Shown: piece after piece, positions 9,332-17,224 of the stretch
Numbering within the stretch: the first letter of the stretch is position 1
How the letters are laid out: each line of letters opens with the position of its first letter
NCBI RefSeq assembly: GCF_009846755.1
Contig: NZ_AQOR01000008.1
Location: forward strand, 62,001-126,000
DNA from: Alcanivorax sp. S71-1-4
GTDB lineage: Bacteria; Pseudomonadota; Gammaproteobacteria; Pseudomonadales; Alcanivoracaceae
Length of the DNA: 64,000 bases
Reading direction: 5' to 3'
Translations under genes and position numbers: made by a program
Notes under the pieces: model-generated
Told to the model about the DNA's origin: nothing
Database searches by the model: none
What the model saw: only the letters and a program-made list of their open reading frames with translations

Positions 9332-9400
9332 CAATAAAAATGAACGCCTGATTTTTGAGCAACGCTACCAGCGAGAGGTGGGCTTTTCTGGCTCGCCCTC
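9332..9400 (+). pseudogene. C-terminal relic of an Rpn-like gene
   Basis: Directly after the AbiEii stop, about 65 bp encode NKNERLIFEQRYQREVG, matching NNNERLLFEQHYQREAS of the complete Rpn-like protein at 9572. Both neighbouring sequences differ. With the N-terminal relic at 6758 it would form the two ends of a gene interrupted by the parDE-hairpin-abiE segment. It is too short to be expressed as a protein. Confidence 0.6.
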
Positions 9401-9571
9401 TCCTGCGTCGTTTCTGGCGCCTCGGTTCGGCACTGTCCCCGGGTAAGCCTTTGGCCATGGTGTTTTGTGGTGGTCTTCTTACAGCGAGTGGCTGTTTTCA
9501 CTGACAGACGCTGAGCCGGCATGGCGGCATCATCCTCTTGAAAGATTCAGCGGAGCCAGGGATGACTCGCC

Positions 9572-10459
9572 ATGCCAGACAGTCACGACCAGAACTTCAA
9601 GAACCTGATTCTGGATTACCCCCGTCAGGCGCTGGAACTGTTCGCGCCGGAGGAAGCTGCCACGTTGGATGACGCGGTGGTGATCACGCCGATCCGGGAG
9701 GAGCAGCTCAAGGATCGCCTCAGCGATCGGTTCCTGGCGCTGGATATTCCGCTGCTGCTGGAATGGCCGGACGGGCGACGCGAAGCGCTGCTGTTCGTGA
9801 TCGAGCAGCAGACCGAGAGCAGCCGCTTTTCGGTACACAAGCTGGCCCGCTACAGCCTGTCGCTGGCGGAATTGTTCAAGACCGACCGGGTGGTGCCGGT
9901 GGTGGTGTTTCTGAAGCGTGCCGGGGGCGTGCCCGAGGCGGTGGTGCTGGGTAACGAGCTCCACGACTACCTGCACTTTCGCTATATCCGCTGCGTGCTG
10001 CCGGACCTGGCCGCCGAACAGTATCTGGAAAGCCCTAACCTGGTGGCCCGGCTCAACCTGCCCAACATGCGCTGGCCCCCGGAGCTGAAGCTGGGCATCT
10101 ATGCCAGTGCCATCCGGGGCCTGGAGAGCCTGGAAAGCAACCCCGACAAGCGAATCAAGTACACCGCCTTCGTCGACATCTATACCGAACTGAACAATAA
10201 TGAACGTCTACTTTTTGAGCAACACTACCAGCGGGAGGCAAGTGCCGTGACGGGGTTTGCAGAACGTTTTGAACAGCAGGGCCTGAAGCGGGGCCTGGAG
10301 CAGGGTCTGGAGGAAGCGCAGCGGCGCGAACGGGAAGCTCGTCTGACCATCGCACGAAAGCTGATTCGCACTACCTCCATGGACGATGCCAGCATCGCCG
10401 AGACCACCGAACTGCCGGAGGCTGATATTCAGGCGATGCGGCAGGAGGCCGGGCAGTAG
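9572..10459 (+). CDS. Rpn-like PD-(D/E)XK nuclease family protein
   Basis: 295 residues. The N-terminal domain has DIPLLLEWPDGRREALLFVI followed by EQQTESSRFSVHKLARYSLS, resembling the D...ExQ core of Rpn (YhgA-like) recombination-promoting nucleases. The C-terminal part, from about residue 205, is a charged helix rich in Glu, Arg and Gln (FAERFEQQGLKRGLEQGLEE), a feature of this family's variable tail. Rpn proteins have been linked to RecA-independent recombination and to phage defence. The start ATG has an AGGGATGACTC stretch 10-20 nt upstream, shared with the relic at 6758. A tandem duplicate of the C-terminal end follows directly. Confidence 0.7.
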   Translation: MPDSHDQNFKNLILDYPRQALELFAPEEAATLDDAVVITPIREEQLKDRLSDRFLALDIPLLLEWPDGRREALLFVIEQQTESSRFSVHKLARYSLSLAELFKTDRVVPVVVFLKRAGGVPEAVVLGNELHDYLHFRYIRCVLPDLAAEQYLESPNLVARLNLPNMRWPPELKLGIYASAIRGLESLESNPDKRIKYTAFVDIYTELNNNERLLFEQHYQREASAVTGFAERFEQQGLKRGLEQGLEEAQRREREARLTIARKLIRTTSMDDASIAETTELPEADIQAMRQEAGQ

Positions 10460-10735
10460 CTTCCGGCGGGCGTTATCCTTGCCGACACGGCGGCTGGCTG
10501 CGGCCTTTTATACCGAACTCGACAATAATGAACGTCTACTTTTCGAGCAATGCTACCAGCGGGAGGCAAGTGCCGTGACGGGGTTTGCAGAGCGTTTTGA
10601 ACAGCAGGGCCTGGAGCGGGGCCGGGTAGAGGGTCGTGAAGAGGGCCGGCAGGCTGTCGCACGCAACCTGATTCGCACTACCTCTATGGACGACGCCAGC
10701 ATTGCTGATTGCCGGGGAGCAAAGCGGTATCAGTG
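10460..10735 (+). pseudogene. Duplicated C-terminal Rpn-like fragment joined to a parD tail
   Basis: From about 10504 the DNA encodes YTELDNNERLLFEQCYQREAS..., a near copy of residues 206-273 of the gene just upstream, but with a shorter charged helix (RGRVEGREEGRQ). At about 10708 it runs straight into the last 30 codons of parD (AGEQSGISERT...), read in a different frame. There is no start region and no nuclease core. The junction shows recombination between an Rpn-like tail and a parDE module. Confidence 0.65.
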
Positions 10736-10786
10736 AACGTACTCCACAGGAAATCCGCGACATGGCCAGGGAGCGGCTGAAGCAGG

Positions 10787-11079
10787 ATGGCATTTTATAA
10801 AATTACGGAGCAGGCTGCGGAAGATCTGGCTTCTATCCATTATTTCGGGGTGGTGCATTTTGGCTCGACGTTGGCCGATACCTATGTGGATGGGCTTGGA
10901 AAGCGTTTTGAGCAAATTGGGCGGGCCTCGGAACTCTACCCTGCCATTGAGCATGTAATGGCTGGTACAGGCTGAGTGTTTACCGGCGGCACTCTATCTA
11001 CTCCCGGCTTATTGACGGCGGGGTGCTGATTGTGCGGATTTTGCGTAATCAGGATGTGGGTGCGGCGTTGCCAGTATGA
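10787..11079 (+). pseudogene. ParE-family toxin, frameshifted (copy 2)
   Basis: The open frame (62 residues) ends ...IEHVMAGTG. Against copy 1 one base is missing at about 10965 (ATGGCTGGTACAGG against ATGGCGGGGTACAGG). Restoring it continues the frame through YRLSVYRRHSIYSRLIDGG to ...NQDVGAALPV with a stop at 11077-11079. The site of damage differs from that in copy 1, so the two toxins were disabled independently. Confidence 0.75.
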
Positions 11080-11119
11080 GAATGGATTGATCGCCCATAT
11101 GGTTCACTCTTTCTCTTGG

Positions 11120-11141
11120 CAGGCTGTTGAAAAACAGCCTG
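11120..11141. terminator. 22-bp perfect hairpin, GAAA loop (copy 2)
   Basis: Same stem and loop as 7569-7590 (CAGGCTGTT-GAAA-AACAGCCTG). Sequence beyond GCGCTGA differs from copy 1, and the TTTTTCAAC partner seen there is absent. Confidence 0.5.
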
Positions 11142-11337
11142 CGCTGAATGGTTGTATCAGGAGGATTTGATACTAATCGAGCAATGCCTGTATCAGATGG
11201 GTATCTTTGGTGGGGACTGCAGCCGATTGGTCAGCATTCGAATGGCGCTTACGTTGCCGGCGCTGGGGGTGGGCTGGTTAGGCCCACTGAGTATGCGGTA
11301 AGATTCAGGTATGCTTGTGTGATTTAAGGGATATCCT

Positions 11338-11541
11338 ATGGAAATTCAATCTCTTACAGTGTCTGAACGAATTCTGCTCGCGGAGGCTTTGTGGGATAGC
11401 GTCGTTGCGGAAAATGCAGATATCCCTCTCTCTGAGGCTCAGAGGGAAGAGCTTGATCGTCGGCTCTCCGAGTTCGGAATAGACCAGGACGAAGGCGATT
11501 CATGGTCGGAGGTCAAGGCCCGGATATTGTCAAAGAAATGA
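11338..11541 (+). CDS. Addiction-module antitoxin (RelB/PF09720-like)
   Basis: 67 residues, MEIQSLTVSERILLAEALWDS...LSEAQREELDRRLSEF...SWSEVKARILSK, the compact layout of the PF09720 addiction-module antitoxins: an N-terminal helix pair with the LxxxERxxLaexLWdS motif and a C-terminal helix that occupies the toxin site. An AAGGGATATCCT stretch before the ATG supplies the ribosome site. The stop overlaps the toxin start (ATGATG), which couples the two genes. The 190 bp before it contain GTATCA-N8-TGATAC at about 11154-11173, a possible operator, but nothing else of note. Confidence 0.8.
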   Translation: MEIQSLTVSERILLAEALWDSVVAENADIPLSEAQREELDRRLSEFGIDQDEGDSWSEVKARILSKK

Positions 11542-11837
11542 TGTACAGGCTCACTTTCCGGAAAGAGGCAGAGTTTGATATTGACGCATGTTTCGATTAC
11601 TACGAGGAAAAAAGAGAAGGTCTTGGTCACGATTTCCTGCTTTGCCTCGAAGAGGCGCTGGGTAAACTGAGAAGAAACCCACTGATATATCAACCGATTC
11701 ATAAAGAAATAAGGCGTATTCCAATCAGGCGCTTTCCTTATCGGCTATTTTATCTGGTTAAACATGATCGTGTGATTATTGCCGCAGTTTTTCATGCCAG
11801 AAAGGACCCGCAAGCATGGCGTAAACGTTCTGGCTAA
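11538..11837 (+). CDS. RelE/ParE-family toxin
   Basis: 99 residues, MMYRLTFRKEAEFDIDACFDYYEEKREGLGHDF...RRIPIRRFPYRLFYLVKHDRVIIAAVFHARKDPQAW. This is the RelE/ParE fold with the conserved basic beta-strand (RRFPYRLFY) and the C-terminal VFHARKDP motif. In this family the partner antitoxin is the upstream small protein. The start is ATG 11538 or 11541, overlapping the antitoxin stop. No damage is visible, so the module looks functional. It is the last accessory gene before the aminotransferase at 12024; 186 bp without an identifiable feature separate them. Confidence 0.85.
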   Translation: MMYRLTFRKEAEFDIDACFDYYEEKREGLGHDFLLCLEEALGKLRRNPLIYQPIHKEIRRIPIRRFPYRLFYLVKHDRVIIAAVFHARKDPQAWRKRSG

Positions 11838-12023
11838 CCTCGATGCTTCCCAAACAGAATGTCCTGCCGCATTAAACGAAAGACCGTGCTGTGCCAAGCG
11901 GCGACTATGCAGCATGTATGGTTTTGGAGTCGAAGTGACGCAGTAACGTTTTCAGCAATGAGTATTCTTAAAAGCTGACCGAGAGATTCTTGTTTTACTA
12001 CCCGATACCTGACGGATTCCACC

Positions 12024-13196
12024 ATGCTCAACACCCCATTCTCTCCCTGGCCTTCCTTCACTCAGGAAGAAGCCGACGCGGTATCCCGTGTCCTGCTCTC
12101 GAATAAAGTCAATTACTGGACCGGTCAGGAATGCCGTACCTTTGAAAAGGAGTTTGCGGCGTTCGCGGAAACCGAGTACGCGATAGCGCTGACCAACGGC
12201 ACTGTGGCGCTGGATGTGGCACTGCAAGCATTGGGCATCGGGGAAGGGGACGAGGTGATCGTCACGCCCCGGACCTTCCTCGCTTCAGTGTCTTCCGTGG
12301 TCAACGCAGGCGCCGTGCCGGTGTTTGCAGAGGTGGACCGCGATTCCCAGAACATTTCCCCGGACACCATCAAGGCCGTGCTCTCGCCCCGGACACGGGC
12401 CGTCATTTGTGTGCACCTGGCCGGCATGCCCTGCGACATGGACCCGATCATGGCGCTGGCCAGTGAACATGATTTCAAGGTCATCGAAGACTGCGCCCAG
12501 GCCCACGGCGCACGTTATAAAGGGCGCGCCGTCGGAAGCATCGGTCATATCGGCGCCTGGTCGTTCTGCCAGGACAAGATCATGACCACTGGCGGTGAAG
12601 GCGGCATGGTCACCACCAATGACCGGGCGCTCTGGTCGCGCATGTGGAGCTTCAAGGACCACGGCAAAAGCTGGGAGGCGGTGTACGAGCGCGAGCACCC
12701 GCCGGGCTTCCGCTGGTTGCATGAAAGTTTCGGCACCAACTGGCGCATGCTGGAAATGCAGGCGGTGATCGGGCGCATTCAGTTGCAGCGTATGCCAACC
12801 TGGCAGGCGCAGCGTGCCGCAAACGCAGAGCGCATCTGGGCAACTGCCCGGGCGCTTGCAGGCCTGCGAGTGCCCGCCGTGGCGGATGACATCGTTCATG
12901 CCGCCTATAAATGTTATGTGTTTGTGGAGCCTGACCAGCTTAAGTCGGGATGGGATCGCGACCGTATCATCGCTGAGATTGTGGCTCGTGACGTGCCCTG
13001 TTATTCAGGCTCCTGTTCAGAGGTGTATCTGGAAAAGGCGTTCGATGGCACAGCTTTCCGACCAGCGGAGCGGCTGCCGGTGGCGCGTGAGCTGGGGGAA
13101 ACCAGTCTGATGTTTCTGGTGCATCCCACCCTGACAGAAGCCGAGATCGCCAGGACCTGTGACGTGTTACGCACTGTCATGGCCCTGGCAGTATGA
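12024..13196 (+). CDS. DegT/DnrJ/EryC1-family aminotransferase (PglE-like)
   Basis: 390 residues. The PLP-dependent sugar aminotransferase motif WSFCQDKIMTTGGEGGM is present; the Schiff-base lysine is Lys185. VIEDCAQAHGARYKGR supplies the PLP-ring Asp and the family's Gln/His. It would transfer an amino group to a UDP-4-keto-6-deoxy sugar. With the PglD and PglC homologues at 5260-6520 and the dehydratase at 40760 it completes a bacillosamine-like pathway. No clear ribosome site precedes the ATG. It may have lost its original promoter contact when the island inserted, so its expression is uncertain. Confidence 0.87.
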   Translation: MLNTPFSPWPSFTQEEADAVSRVLLSNKVNYWTGQECRTFEKEFAAFAETEYAIALTNGTVALDVALQALGIGEGDEVIVTPRTFLASVSSVVNAGAVPVFAEVDRDSQNISPDTIKAVLSPRTRAVICVHLAGMPCDMDPIMALASEHDFKVIEDCAQAHGARYKGRAVGSIGHIGAWSFCQDKIMTTGGEGGMVTTNDRALWSRMWSFKDHGKSWEAVYEREHPPGFRWLHESFGTNWRMLEMQAVIGRIQLQRMPTWQAQRAANAERIWATARALAGLRVPAVADDIVHAAYKCYVFVEPDQLKSGWDRDRIIAEIVARDVPCYSGSCSEVYLEKAFDGTAFRPAERLPVARELGETSLMFLVHPTLTEAEIARTCDVLRTVMALAV

Positions 13197-13211
13197 CCGG
13201 GCCGGGCTTGC

Positions 13212-14987
13212 ATGACGTTTGATATCGCAGTTTCCCTGCTGAGCGTACTGGGTGTGCTGGCCTTGCTGGCCACCAATCGTCTTCCCGCCGACCTGATCAT
13301 GATGGCCGCACTGGCCATGTTGTTGCTCACAGGTGTGGTGTCACCCGCCCAGGCATTGTCCGGTTTTGCCAATCCGGGCCTGATGACGGTTGCGGCGCTG
13401 TATGTGGTCGCAGCGGCCCTGCGTGACACTGGCGCGATCTATTGGCTGGCCCATCGGCTGCTGGGACAACCCTCGACGCTCGGGCGTGCGTTAGGGCGCG
13501 TGGTGATGCCGACGGCGTTACTCAGTGCATTCCTGAATAACACCACCGTCGTGGCGATGATGATTCCCGCTGTGCAGGAATGGGCGCAACGTTTGAAGCT
13601 GTCGCCGTCACGCCTGCTCCTGCCGTTGAGTTATGCCGCGATCCTCGGGGGCACCTGTACGCTGATTGGCACAAGTACCAACCTGGTGGTGGATGGTCTT
13701 GTACAGAAAAACGGGCTGCCAGCGTTTGGTATTTTTGATATTGCCTGGGTGGGTGTGCCGTTGTTGCTGGTTTGTGGCGCTTATCTGGTGTTGATTGGCC
13801 ATCGTATGCTGCCGGCCCGTGACGGCCTGATGGAGCAATTGGAAAACGCGCGCGAATACCGTGTTGAAATGAATGTGGCGCCCAAAAGCCCACTGGCGGG
13901 GCGGAGCATCCGTGAAGCCGGCCTGCGTAATCTGGTCCATGGCTACCTGACAGAGATTGAGCGTGGTGAGCATCTTTATACGGCGGTGTCGCCGGATATG
14001 TCGTTGGCGGAAGGGGATCGGCTGGTCTTTATCGGTGCCCCGGAATGCGCACGAGAACTGCAGCGCATCAATGGCCTGGTGCCGGCCGGTGGTGTGCACA
14101 AGCTGAAGCTGCGCAATCATCAGCGCTGTCTGGTGGAGGTGGTGCTGGGCCGTGAATTTCCCGGAGTAGGTAAAACCGTGCGCGACAGTGCCTTCCGCAC
14201 GCATTACCAGGCGGCCATCCTGAGTGTGAACCGCCATGGTGAGCGGCTCAGTGGCAAGGTCGGCGACATTGTATTGCGGGTGGGTGACACATTGCTGCTG
14301 GAAACTGGCCTGGCGTTTGTCGAACAGTACCGCTACCGCCGGGATTTCATGCTGGTCAGCCCGTTGCATGATTCGGCGCCGCCGGATTTCCGCAAGGCAC
14401 CACTGGCCGTGTCCATTCTGGTTGGTATGGTATTGGTTAATGTGCTGGGCTGGGTGTCGGTGCTGGAGTCGGTGCTGATTGCCTGTGGCCTGTTACTGGG
14501 CACACGCTGCGTGACGGCGAACCGGGCGCGCATGATGGTCAGTGTGAATTTGCCCGTGCTGGTGGTGATTGGTGCCTCGTTTGCGCTGGGCGAGGGCATG
14601 AGCGGCAGTGGTGCGGCGCAGTGGCTGGTGGGGGGCTTGTTCAGCCAGCTTGATGCCTCACCCTGGCTGGCGCTGGTGGCGGTGTATCTGATCACCGTGC
14701 TGGTGACAGAGCTGGTGACCAACAACGCGGCCGCAGTGTTGATTTTTCCTCTGGCGCTGAGTATTGCCGAGATGGCCGGCGTGAGCCCGATGCCGTTTAT
14801 TGTGGCGGTCATGTTTGCGGCTTCGGCCAGCTTTATGACGCCGCTCGGTTATCAGACCAACATGATGGTGATGGGACCAGGTGGATATCGACTGGCCGAT
14901 TACCTGCGTCTCGGCATCCCCATGAGCGTGTTGGCCGCGTTGGTGTCGCTGAGCATTATTCCCCTGATCTGGCCTTTTAACCCCTGA
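13212..14987 (+). CDS. SLC13-family permease with two RCK_C domains
   Basis: 591 residues with about ten membrane segments arranged in two halves (about 1-200 and 390-591) around two soluble TrkA-C/RCK_C domains (about 220-290 and 300-372). The repeated SLC13 helix hairpins are visible as [15 protein letters not shown] and later [16 protein letters not shown]. Family members move dicarboxylates or sulfate with Na+ or H+. The APS kinase gene begins about 60 nt downstream, which favours sulfate as substrate, by inference. The aminotransferase upstream ends 15 nt before it, so co-transcription is likely. Confidence 0.85.
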   Translation: MTFDIAVSLLSVLGVLALLATNRLPADLIMMAALAMLLLTGVVSPAQALSGFANPGLMTVAALYVVAAALRDTGAIYWLAHRLLGQPSTLGRALGRVVMPTALLSAFLNNTTVVAMMIPAVQEWAQRLKLSPSRLLLPLSYAAILGGTCTLIGTSTNLVVDGLVQKNGLPAFGIFDIAWVGVPLLLVCGAYLVLIGHRMLPARDGLMEQLENAREYRVEMNVAPKSPLAGRSIREAGLRNLVHGYLTEIERGEHLYTAVSPDMSLAEGDRLVFIGAPECARELQRINGLVPAGGVHKLKLRNHQRCLVEVVLGREFPGVGKTVRDSAFRTHYQAAILSVNRHGERLSGKVGDIVLRVGDTLLLETGLAFVEQYRYRRDFMLVSPLHDSAPPDFRKAPLAVSILVGMVLVNVLGWVSVLESVLIACGLLLGTRCVTANRARMMVSVNLPVLVVIGASFALGEGMSGSGAAQWLVGGLFSQLDASPWLALVAVYLITVLVTELVTNNAAAVLIFPLALSIAEMAGVSPMPFIVAVMFAASASFMTPLGYQTNMMVMGPGGYRLADYLRLGIPMSVLAALVSLSIIPLIWPFNP

Positions 14988-15045
14988 GTTCAGCTTTTGT
15001 ACGCGTTATGGCAGTATGCCCGCGCCCAGACAAAGGACTTGTGTG

Positions 15046-15684
15046 ATGAAAACCCCATATGAACAGCGTGATAACGACAGCCCGGCAGAGGTGGTTTGGC
15101 ACCAGGGTAGCGTCTCCCGCGAGGATCGTGACCGCCTTAAAGGCCAGCGCGGCTGCTGCCTCTGGCTGACCGGCCTGTCCGGCTCCGGAAAGTCCACCCT
15201 GGCCAACGCGCTGGAAGTGGCCCTGTTTGAACAGGGACGCCATACCTACCTGCTGGACGGCGACAACGTGCGCCACGGCCTGAACAAGGACCTCGGCATG
15301 TCTGACGCCGACCGCACGGAAAATATCCGCCGCGTCGGCGAGCTGTCGCGCCTGATGGTGGATGCCGGGTTGATCGTGATCAGCGCTTTCATTTCTCCGT
15401 TCCGTGCAGACCGCGATGCAGCGCGTGCATTGTTCGCTGAAGGCGAGTTCATCGAGGTGTATGTCAACGCCTCACTCGGCAAGTGCGAACAGCGCGACCC
15501 CAAGGGGCTGTACAGCAAGGCGCGGGCGGGGCTCATCCGCGACTTCACCGGTATCGACAGCCCGTACGAGGCGCCCGAGCGCCCGGAGATCAATGTCTGC
15601 ACCGACAGCGCGACGGTGGGAGCCTGCGTCGCACAAATCATGGAATACCTCACCGCCCGTCAGCGCCTGATGCCCGACGCCTGA
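15046..15684 (+). CDS. cysC: Adenylylsulfate kinase
   Basis: 212 residues. APS kinase makes PAPS from APS and ATP for sulfate reduction or sulfation. The P-loop GLSGSGKST is at about residues 43-51, followed by [27 protein letters not shown] and [14 protein letters not shown], all conserved in active CysC. The ATG at 15046 has an AAAGGA about 10 nt before it; an upstream in-frame ATG at 15016 was rejected for lack of a ribosome site. It is separate from cysDN (37854-40532), and the CysN there ends in a kinase-like tail without a P-loop, so this gene probably provides all the activity. Confidence 0.93.
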   Translation: MKTPYEQRDNDSPAEVVWHQGSVSREDRDRLKGQRGCCLWLTGLSGSGKSTLANALEVALFEQGRHTYLLDGDNVRHGLNKDLGMSDADRTENIRRVGELSRLMVDAGLIVISAFISPFRADRDAARALFAEGEFIEVYVNASLGKCEQRDPKGLYSKARAGLIRDFTGIDSPYEAPERPEINVCTDSATVGACVAQIMEYLTARQRLMPDA

Positions 15685-15834
15685 TCCTGCCGTTAAAACT
15701 CTTCTCTTTATCCTTCCTCTCTGGCTGACCTGAATCAGCGCCGATGGCTTACACCGCTGTCGGCGTTGGCTGACAGCTACGCCGTCCCCTCCTGGTCATA
15801 CTCTCTGCTCACGTACAGGAGCGGCGGAGCGATC

Positions 15835-17070
15835 ATGGATGATCACGACACCAGCTATCGATTGTTGTTCTCGCACCCGGAAATGGTGCGTGACCTGTTG
15901 CTTGGGTTTGTGCCGGGTGAGTGGGTCAGGGAGCTGGATTTCGATTCGCTGGAAAAAATGAACGGCAGTTATGTCACCGATGACCTGCGCAGCCGGCATG
16001 CGGATACCATCTGGCGGGTCCGCTGGGGCAGCGACTGGCTTTATATCTATCTGCTGCTGGAGTTCCAGTCGACAGTGGATCGCTATATGCCGGTGCGGAT
16101 ACTGTCGTATACCAGCCTGCTGTATCAGGATCTGATCAAGCAGAAGGTGCTGGGTGAGGAGGGCAGGTTGCCGCCAGTGTTGCCGATAGTGCTGTATAAC
16201 GGCGAGGCCCGTTGGCGGGCGCCCACCCGGCTGGCTGATCTGGTCCAGGGCTGCCCGGCAGGGCTGGAAGGTTTTCAGCCGGACCAGGCGTTCCTGCTGC
16301 TGGATGAAGGGGCCTTTGATCCTGATGCCCTGAGCCCCCTGCATAACCTGGTGGCAGCGTTGTTCCGGCTGGAGCACCGACGCTCGCTGGACGAAGTGAC
16401 AGAGGTCCTGGCGCTTCTGCTAGGGCCTGTTGATACTCAATCCATCGGCCCTGTTGAGCCTGAAAACGCGCCGATCAAGGCGCAAGGAAGCGAGTTTGGT
16501 GGCGCCAAACGACTGACGAGCAACGCGGAGCGGCGCGTTTTCAGGCTCAACCCGAAGGGCTGGCCCTGTTTTGCCGCCCCTCTGCGTTAGCCTCTGCTAA
16601 TGTGGGCCCACCACACTACGCATCGGCTGCCTTGATGGGCGTCAAAACAGGGCCAGCAGGGCCGATGGATTGAGTGTCAACAGGCCCTGGACTGGCTGGG
16701 TGCGCCGGAACAGGACGGTCTCCGGCGCGGCTTTGTGGAATGGTTGCGCAGACGGCTGCGTCACTGGGTGCCGGATGTCGTGCTCCCGGAAATGCATGAT
16801 CTGCAAGAGGTGCATGATATGGCCCAGAACATGGCAGAAATCTGGAAAGAGCAATATCGGCAGCGGTTTCTTCAGGAAGGCCGCTTGGAGGGCCGCCAGG
16901 AAGGTCGTCAGGAAGGAGAATTCGGCATGCTTTCTCGTCTGTTGACGCGCCGCTTTGGTGCGCTGCCCGAGGCAGTCGTGGCGCGCATGCGGAGTGCCGA
17001 TTCGGAACAGCTGGAATTGTGGGGCGAGCGAGTGCTGGACGCCTCTTCGCTTGATGATGTGTTTCGCTGA
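15835..17070 (+). pseudogene. Rpn/YhgA-like nuclease gene split by a 267-bp element
   Basis: The 5' part (15835 to about 16421) encodes MDDHDTSYRLLFSHPEMVRDLL..., with LLLEFQSTVDRYMPVRILSY (D...ExQ core of the Rpn family), then PVLPIVLYNGE. The 3' part resumes at 16689 in the same frame (DWLGAPEQDGLRRGF...) and ends with a charged tail (LEGRQEGRQEGE) at 17070. Between them lies the inverted-repeat element at 16422-16688, which brings a stop at 16588-16590. Deleting exactly 267 bp restores one frame of about 322 residues reading ...VLALLLDWLGAPEQ. The start has AGGAGCGGCGGAG upstream. A shortened protein with the nuclease core could still be made. Confidence 0.8.
16422..16688. mobile_element. 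MITE-like element with nested inverted repeats
   Basis: 267 bp. The outer 35-bp terminal inverted repeats start AGGGCCTGTTGA and differ at two positions (16422-16456 and 16654-16688). Inside is a perfect 21-bp pair at 16453-16473 and 16531-16551 (contains GAAAACGCGCCG), and a third 15-bp pair, GCTGGCCCTGTTTTG at about 16558-16572, matched at 16642-16656. A small GTTTGG/CCAAAC stem sits at about 16494. There is no coding capacity and no target duplication is evident. Its length, a multiple of three, leaves the host gene in phase on removal. The size and structure fit a non-autonomous miniature element or a structured repeat; the family is not identified. Confidence 0.78.
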
Positions 17071-17224
17071 GGCGGGTGCGTTCAGGATGCCGGTGTGCTG
17101 GCACCGCACTGATCGCTCGCAAACCTGATGCCGCCGTCGCACGCCTGTCTGAAGCGCCTCTGGTGCGGCATAAAATACACCGCCCGAGCCGGTTTAAACG
17201 AAGCCAGGCCGGGTTCAGAACATT

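Larger units (their letters stand above)
10709..11147 (+). repeat. Direct repeat copy 2 (parD tail, parE, hairpin)
   Basis: The 439-bp partner of 7156-7596. The antitoxin's DNA-binding half is missing because the repeat starts inside parD. Only scattered substitutions separate the two copies over the toxin gene, for example KLTEEAAEDLASIYYF against KITEQAAEDLASIHYF. Confidence 0.8.
6521..12023. mobile_element. Accessory island of toxin-antitoxin modules and Rpn-like relics
   Basis: A 5.5-kb stretch lies between the PglC/PglD genes and the PglE-type aminotransferase, which are normally neighbours. It holds three toxin-antitoxin types (ParDE twice, AbiEi/AbiEii, RelB/RelE-like), one complete and at least three broken Rpn-like genes, a duplicated 440-bp block and a repeated 22-bp hairpin. 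Short AT-richer patches break the otherwise GC-rich background. No integrase, transposase of a named IS family, or flanking direct repeat was found, so its boundaries are only those of the neighbouring genes. The label mobile element is an inference from content and position. Confidence 0.5.
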
